From CAYMST01 sp964393115 (lineage in GTDB: Bacteria; Bacteroidota; Bacteroidia; Cytophagales; Cyclobacteriaceae): 9,862 nucleotides of DNA. Position numbers and translations under genes: made by a program. The stretch lies in contig CAYMST010000176.1 of the NCBI GenBank assembly GCA_964393115.1, forward strand, positions 1 to 9,862. The letters run 5' to 3'. Positions within the stretch are counted from its first letter, which is position 1. The number at the start of each line of letters is the position of its first letter. Below are positions 7,165 to 9,862 of the stretch, piece by piece. The notes beneath the pieces are model-generated. The model did no database searches and was not told the DNA's origin. It worked only from the letters and a program-made list of their open reading frames with translations.

Positions 7165-9564
7165 TTATAGTGAATAATTAACCCTTAGTGTATAATTCCT
7201 TCCTGGTCTTGGAATTTTGAAATTGTCATAGACCAGCGTGTTAAATAGGTTTCCAGTCATAAAAGACACCTGAATGCCTTTGATTTTTTTAGGGATCAAA
7301 ACCACACCAGCATCAAATACTCGTTGGGTAGGAATGATGAATTTCGGATTAGCATCATCCAGTGATTTGCTAATAGCATTTATCGAATAGCGATTAATGA
7401 AGTAATAGTCTGCGTGCACCTTGACGTCCAGGCTTTTATGTAGAGTATTTTCGAAGCGATAAGACAAATGAGCGTTGTAAAATAATTGAGGGGTATTCGG
7501 TAGTCTAAACCGGTTTTCCTGACCTCCACTCAACTGCTCATTGATAATTTCATTTTTTTGATTGGTATAACTGATGGCAAGATCAAGGTTTTTGATGGGT
7601 TCGGCCTTCATTGAAACCTCAATACCCATACCTTCTACTTGTTCTTCGTTTTTATATTGAGAGTTTTCAGGACCAAAGTCCGTTATTCTGATTAGGTTAG
7701 CTTGGTTTCGGATAAACGTATTAAGGTCAATATTGAAATACTCAAACCCAAATACCTTTTTATTAAAGTTGATCCCTAAGTTCCAATTTTCGCTATTTTC
7801 AGGTTTAAGATTAAAGTTGGGTACGATACTCGCAAAATCCCCAAAAATTTCTCGCTCAGTTGGTATTCGGGAGGTTTGTTCTAAGTTGGCTCTGATAAAG
7901 AATGACTCATAAGGCTGGTATTTTATGCCAAAACCATAACCATGATCATTTTTCTGAAACCTTCGCGTAGGAATAACTGTAGCCTGCCGCTGTAAAATAT
8001 CGATAGATTCGGCGCTGTACTCATAGTTTTTATAGAATAAAACAGGGGTCAGTTTACCATGATAAAAAGTACCGGCCAGTTCCAATCCAAACACGTTTTT
8101 CCTGAAATGAGAAGGAATAGTATTTGGGTCAATACTCTCTCCCGCAACCGTAATTCTGGCATGTGGCACGGGGTCACTACCATCGATTTTAAGATATTCG
8201 AAATAGTTGGAAGCGGTAATATTCAAGTGTTTGCCGAGCTCATAGCCTAGAATAAATCGATGGGCCGTCCCTAAAGTATTTCCTTTACGGAGGGTTGGGA
8301 AGAATGAAAGTTCACTAGCTTGATTGTTATTAGGGATTGGAATGCCATGCCAGTCGTATCTACTGCTAGTGCTGTCGGCAATACTTGTTCTCGTATCCGA
8401 AATCACACCAAAATACCGAATGCTCAGGTTGTCAAATAACGTCTTTCGGTAGTCTATTCTTTGAATCAACGATCTTGTATCTCGAACGGCTTCTCTTGCG
8501 GCACCCCATTCCCGATGACGTAATCCTAGTGATAGTCCGTCTTGGCGATAGGTATGAACTAGCGAAAAGCGGATTTGATCGGCCCAAGCAAGGTTTTGTA
8601 ATTGTAATTCCCCATTGATGAAAGAGGAAGTATGTTGACTATTAGGCCTCTTCACGTCGATAAGCTCTATACCGGTAACGCGCGTGCCATCTTCTAAGAT
8701 ACGCGAAAAGCCTCCTTCGATGTTGCGGATTAAATAGTCATTATCAGAATAGTTCGCAAAGGATGTTAGTGAAAGTGATATTTTATTATTGAATACTTTT
8801 CCTCCATTTAGGGTAAACCTATGTGTATTGAATGAACCAATAGAATATGAGGCACTCAGGTTATCTTCCTCTATTTGTTTGGGTATAAGGTTTATACTGC
8901 CTCCTAGAGCATCAGTAGCAATCTCTACCGGAACGACCCCCTTATATACATCGACCCTACTAAGCGCCTCAACTGGAATATTATTGATAGCTATACCACC
9001 TCCAAATACACTAAACGGAATGCCGTCATAATAAATAGGGACCGCGTTACCGGTGAGGCCGTTCAGGTTAACTTCCGTGCGGTCACCCAATCCACCTGAT
9101 TGGCGAATTACTACGCCAGTAAGTCGTTTCATAACTTGTTCGGTACCAATAACCTGATCGCTGAGACTAGAAATATCTGTCGAAACCGTCGTAATTGGTT
9201 GTTGTGAGATTATGGTCGCCTCACGACTACCTTGTACAATTATTTCTGCAAGCTGGCCCGAGTCTTCAGTCAAGTTGATCACGGGTATTTGTTGTCTTTT
9301 AGTAGTGATTTGAATAGCAAGTTCCTTGGTAATGTATCCTATTGAACTGATTACAAATACGTATTCTCCATATGGTACACCATGAATCTCGAAATTCCCT
9401 GCATCATCAGCGCTTGACCCAAACGAGGTACCTTGAAGAGCGATTGTGGCGTAAGGTAAAGGCGCTCCTTTGACATTTCGCACACTACCGCTAAGTGTAG
9501 CGGTAGACTGCGCGAAACAATTCATCGTAAAAATCCAAAAAATGAAAAAAACTATTGAGACCAC
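7165..9564 (-). CDS. TonB-dependent outer-membrane receptor, XusA-like siderophore receptor
   Basis: A 799-residue receptor. A signal peptide (about 1-18, ending CFA|QS) is followed by a carboxypeptidase-regulatory-like domain (about 22-98, with GSVRNVKGAPLPYATI and the D-x-x-GNF-x-I turn at 54-60). A TonB-box-like LAEIIVQG lies at 105-112. The plug spans about 120-228, with QVMKRLTGVVIRQSGG at 143-158, YYDGIPF at 178-184, VDVYKG at 204-209 and DALGGSINLI at 218-227. A 22-strand-type barrel follows to the C-terminal NYSL. It imports a ferric siderophore or similar chelate using TonB/ExbBD energy. It is first in a five-gene operon with a DUF4374-like lipoprotein and a PepSY protein, which marks it as an iron receptor rather than a SusC-type glycan transporter; no SusD gene is present. 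The only canonical start that includes the signal peptide is GTG 9564, which leaves an n-region without a basic residue. Confidence 0.9.
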   Translation of the reverse strand: MVSIVFFIFWIFTMNCFAQSTATLSGSVRNVKGAPLPYATIALQGTSFGSSADDAGNFEIHGVPYGEYVFVISSIGYITKELAIQITTKRQQIPVINLTEDSGQLAEIIVQGSREATIISQQPITTVSTDISSLSDQVIGTEQVMKRLTGVVIRQSGGLGDRTEVNLNGLTGNAVPIYYDGIPFSVFGGGIAINNIPVEALSRVDVYKGVVPVEIATDALGGSINLIPKQIEEDNLSASYSIGSFNTHRFTLNGGKVFNNKISLSLTSFANYSDNDYLIRNIEGGFSRILEDGTRVTGIELIDVKRPNSQHTSSFINGELQLQNLAWADQIRFSLVHTYRQDGLSLGLRHREWGAAREAVRDTRSLIQRIDYRKTLFDNLSIRYFGVISDTRTSIADSTSSRYDWHGIPIPNNNQASELSFFPTLRKGNTLGTAHRFILGYELGKHLNITASNYFEYLKIDGSDPVPHARITVAGESIDPNTIPSHFRKNVFGLELAGTFYHGKLTPVLFYKNYEYSAESIDILQRQATVIPTRRFQKNDHGYGFGIKYQPYESFFIRANLEQTSRIPTEREIFGDFASIVPNFNLKPENSENWNLGINFNKKVFGFEYFNIDLNTFIRNQANLIRITDFGPENSQYKNEEQVEGMGIEVSMKAEPIKNLDLAISYTNQKNEIINEQLSGGQENRFRLPNTPQLFYNAHLSYRFENTLHKSLDVKVHADYYFINRYSINAISKSLDDANPKFIIPTQRVFDAGVVLIPKKIKGIQVSFMTGNLFNTLVYDNFKIPRPGRNYTLRVNYSL

Positions 9565-9592
9565 TATTCTTATTAAGACTAATTCTTAATTG

Positions 9593-9623
9593 CAAAGTAA
9601 GACTCAGTTCAACTCCTTGTCAA
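9593..9623 (-). promoter_or_regulatory. Putative Bacteroidota-type promoter of the iron operon
   Basis: Read on the minus strand, TTG (9623-9621, within TTGACA) is followed after 20 bases by TTACTTTG (9600-9593). This matches the Bacteroidota -33 TTG and -7 TAnnTTTG elements except for one base in the -7 box. A start of transcription near 9587 would leave a leader of about 20 bases before GTG 9564, with no Shine-Dalgarno motif, which is normal in this phylum. Position and spacing are good, but it rests on motif matching alone. Confidence 0.45.
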
Positions 9624-9641
9624 TCACTAGTACTAGTGATT
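9622..9641. promoter_or_regulatory. Perfect 20-bp palindrome, candidate operator upstream of the iron operon
   Basis: Positions 9622-9641 form a perfect inverted repeat with no spacer (half-site AATCACTAGT). Its edge overlaps the TTG of the predicted -33 element, so a bound dimeric regulator would sit at about -35 to -54 from the likely transcription start. It does not match the classic Fur-box sequence. No second copy was noticed in the window. It is not followed by a T-run on either strand that would make it a convincing terminator, and no coding sequence covers it. Confidence 0.5.
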
Positions 9642-9756
9642 TTTAGGGCGAAGAACTTAAAATAGTAAATTGAAAATATGAAAGACGCCATTTGATGCAG
9701 CCAAGTCCTTTAATCCAAAAACTGTATAATTTTCGACTTAAACCTTGGTAAAAAAT
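9642..9756. other. A/T-rich intergenic stretch with no recognised element
   Basis: No tRNA, riboswitch, strong hairpin or convincing promoter was found. A rightward TAATTTTC (9727-9734) resembles a -7 box (TAnnTTTG with one mismatch) but has no TTG at the expected distance; the nearest upstream TTTG (9691-9694) is 32 bases away, which is too far. Confidence 0.4.
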
Positions 9757-9862
9757 ATGGAGGATAGAGAAATAAAGAGAAGAGTGATTGGCAATTTTGT
9801 GTTAGCGCGAGTAAAACTTTTTAGGCCAAAAGTGAACCGAGTGAACCATCAACATCTCAAGA
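9757..9862 (+). CDS. Possible 5' end of a divergent gene, unidentified (runs off the window)
   Basis: From ATG 9757 the frame stays open for 35 codons to the window end. The peptide starts MEDREIKRRVIGNF and is basic and soluble-looking, with no signal peptide. A stop at 9739-9741 limits the frame upstream; TTG 9745 is another possible start. The length is too short to exclude chance, and no promoter or family similarity was recognised. If real, it would be transcribed away from the iron operon and could share the palindrome-containing regulatory region. The opposite strand also has a short open stretch here, from the window end to a TAA at about 9807, equally unsupported. Confidence 0.22.
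   Translation, partial: MEDREIKRRVIGNFVLARVKLFRPKVNRVNHQHLK

Noticed and set aside
7165..9564. SusC/SusD-type glycan uptake system
   Set aside because: The receptor has a regulatory-like domain as SusC does, but no SusD partner or carbohydrate enzymes are present, and the downstream PepSY and DUF4374-like genes indicate iron uptake.
9574..9588. Short inverted repeat TAAGA-N5-TCTTA in the receptor leader
   Set aside because: The stem is only five mostly A/T pairs, too weak for an attenuator or riboswitch; likely chance in A/T-rich DNA.
9831..9847. Two copies of AGTGAACC nine bases apart near the right end
   Set aside because: Only two copies of 8 bp, within a possible coding frame (V-N-R-V-N-H); too little to call a repeat array or iterons.
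9565..9862. Classic Fur box upstream of the iron operon
   Set aside because: No stretch resembles the GATAATGATAATCATTATC pattern closely; the palindrome found has a different half-site.
1..9862. CRISPR arrays, tRNA or rRNA genes, insertion sequences
   Set aside because: No regularly spaced repeats, no recognisable RNA genes, no transposase frames and no flanking inverted repeats were seen.

Overview
The window looks like a chromosomal piece of a Bacteroidota bacterium (Cytophagales- or Flavobacteriia-like). The signs are moderate-to-low GC, a TonB-dependent receptor with an N-terminal carboxypeptidase-regulatory-like domain, a DUF4374-type surface lipoprotein, no Shine-Dalgarno motifs at the starts I examined, and a promoter resembling the Bacteroidota TTG / TAnnTTTG type. 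Coding density is very high. Two convergent operons fill positions 1-9564 and overlap tail to tail by 28 bp. The only real intergenic space is the last ~300 bp.

Left half (1-3585, + strand): four genes joined by 1-4 bp stop/start overlaps, so almost certainly one translationally coupled operon that begins upstream of the window. In order they are the C-terminal part of a DUF3419/BtaA-like protein (a family that moves the 3-amino-3-carboxypropyl group of S-adenosylmethionine onto a lipid hydroxyl), a polytopic dolichol kinase/phytol kinase/Dgk1-type CTP-dependent lipid kinase, a GNAT-like putative acyltransferase, and an acyl-adenylating ANL enzyme resembling OleC. Together they suggest a pathway for an unusual amino-acid-containing or betaine-like membrane lipid. 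The product is not established, and I do not know this gene set as a described pathway.

Right half (9564-3558, - strand): five genes with gaps of only 1-5 bp. They are a TonB-dependent receptor, a DUF4374-like lipoprotein, two small membrane proteins resembling DUF3325 and DUF3649, and a PepSY-TM inner-membrane protein. Receptor, lipoprotein and PepSY protein match the XusA-XusB-XusC xenosiderophore system of Bacteroides. The two small proteins are accessory families usually seen beside PepSY proteins in proteobacterial siderophore loci. The likely path is capture by the lipoprotein, passage through the receptor, and reduction or handling of the ferric siderophore at the inner membrane.

Upstream of the receptor (9565-9862): a plausible promoter and, overlapping its upstream edge, a perfect 20-bp palindrome that looks like a regulator-binding site. 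A short rightward reading frame (from 9757, running off the end) may be the start of a divergent gene, but support is weak.
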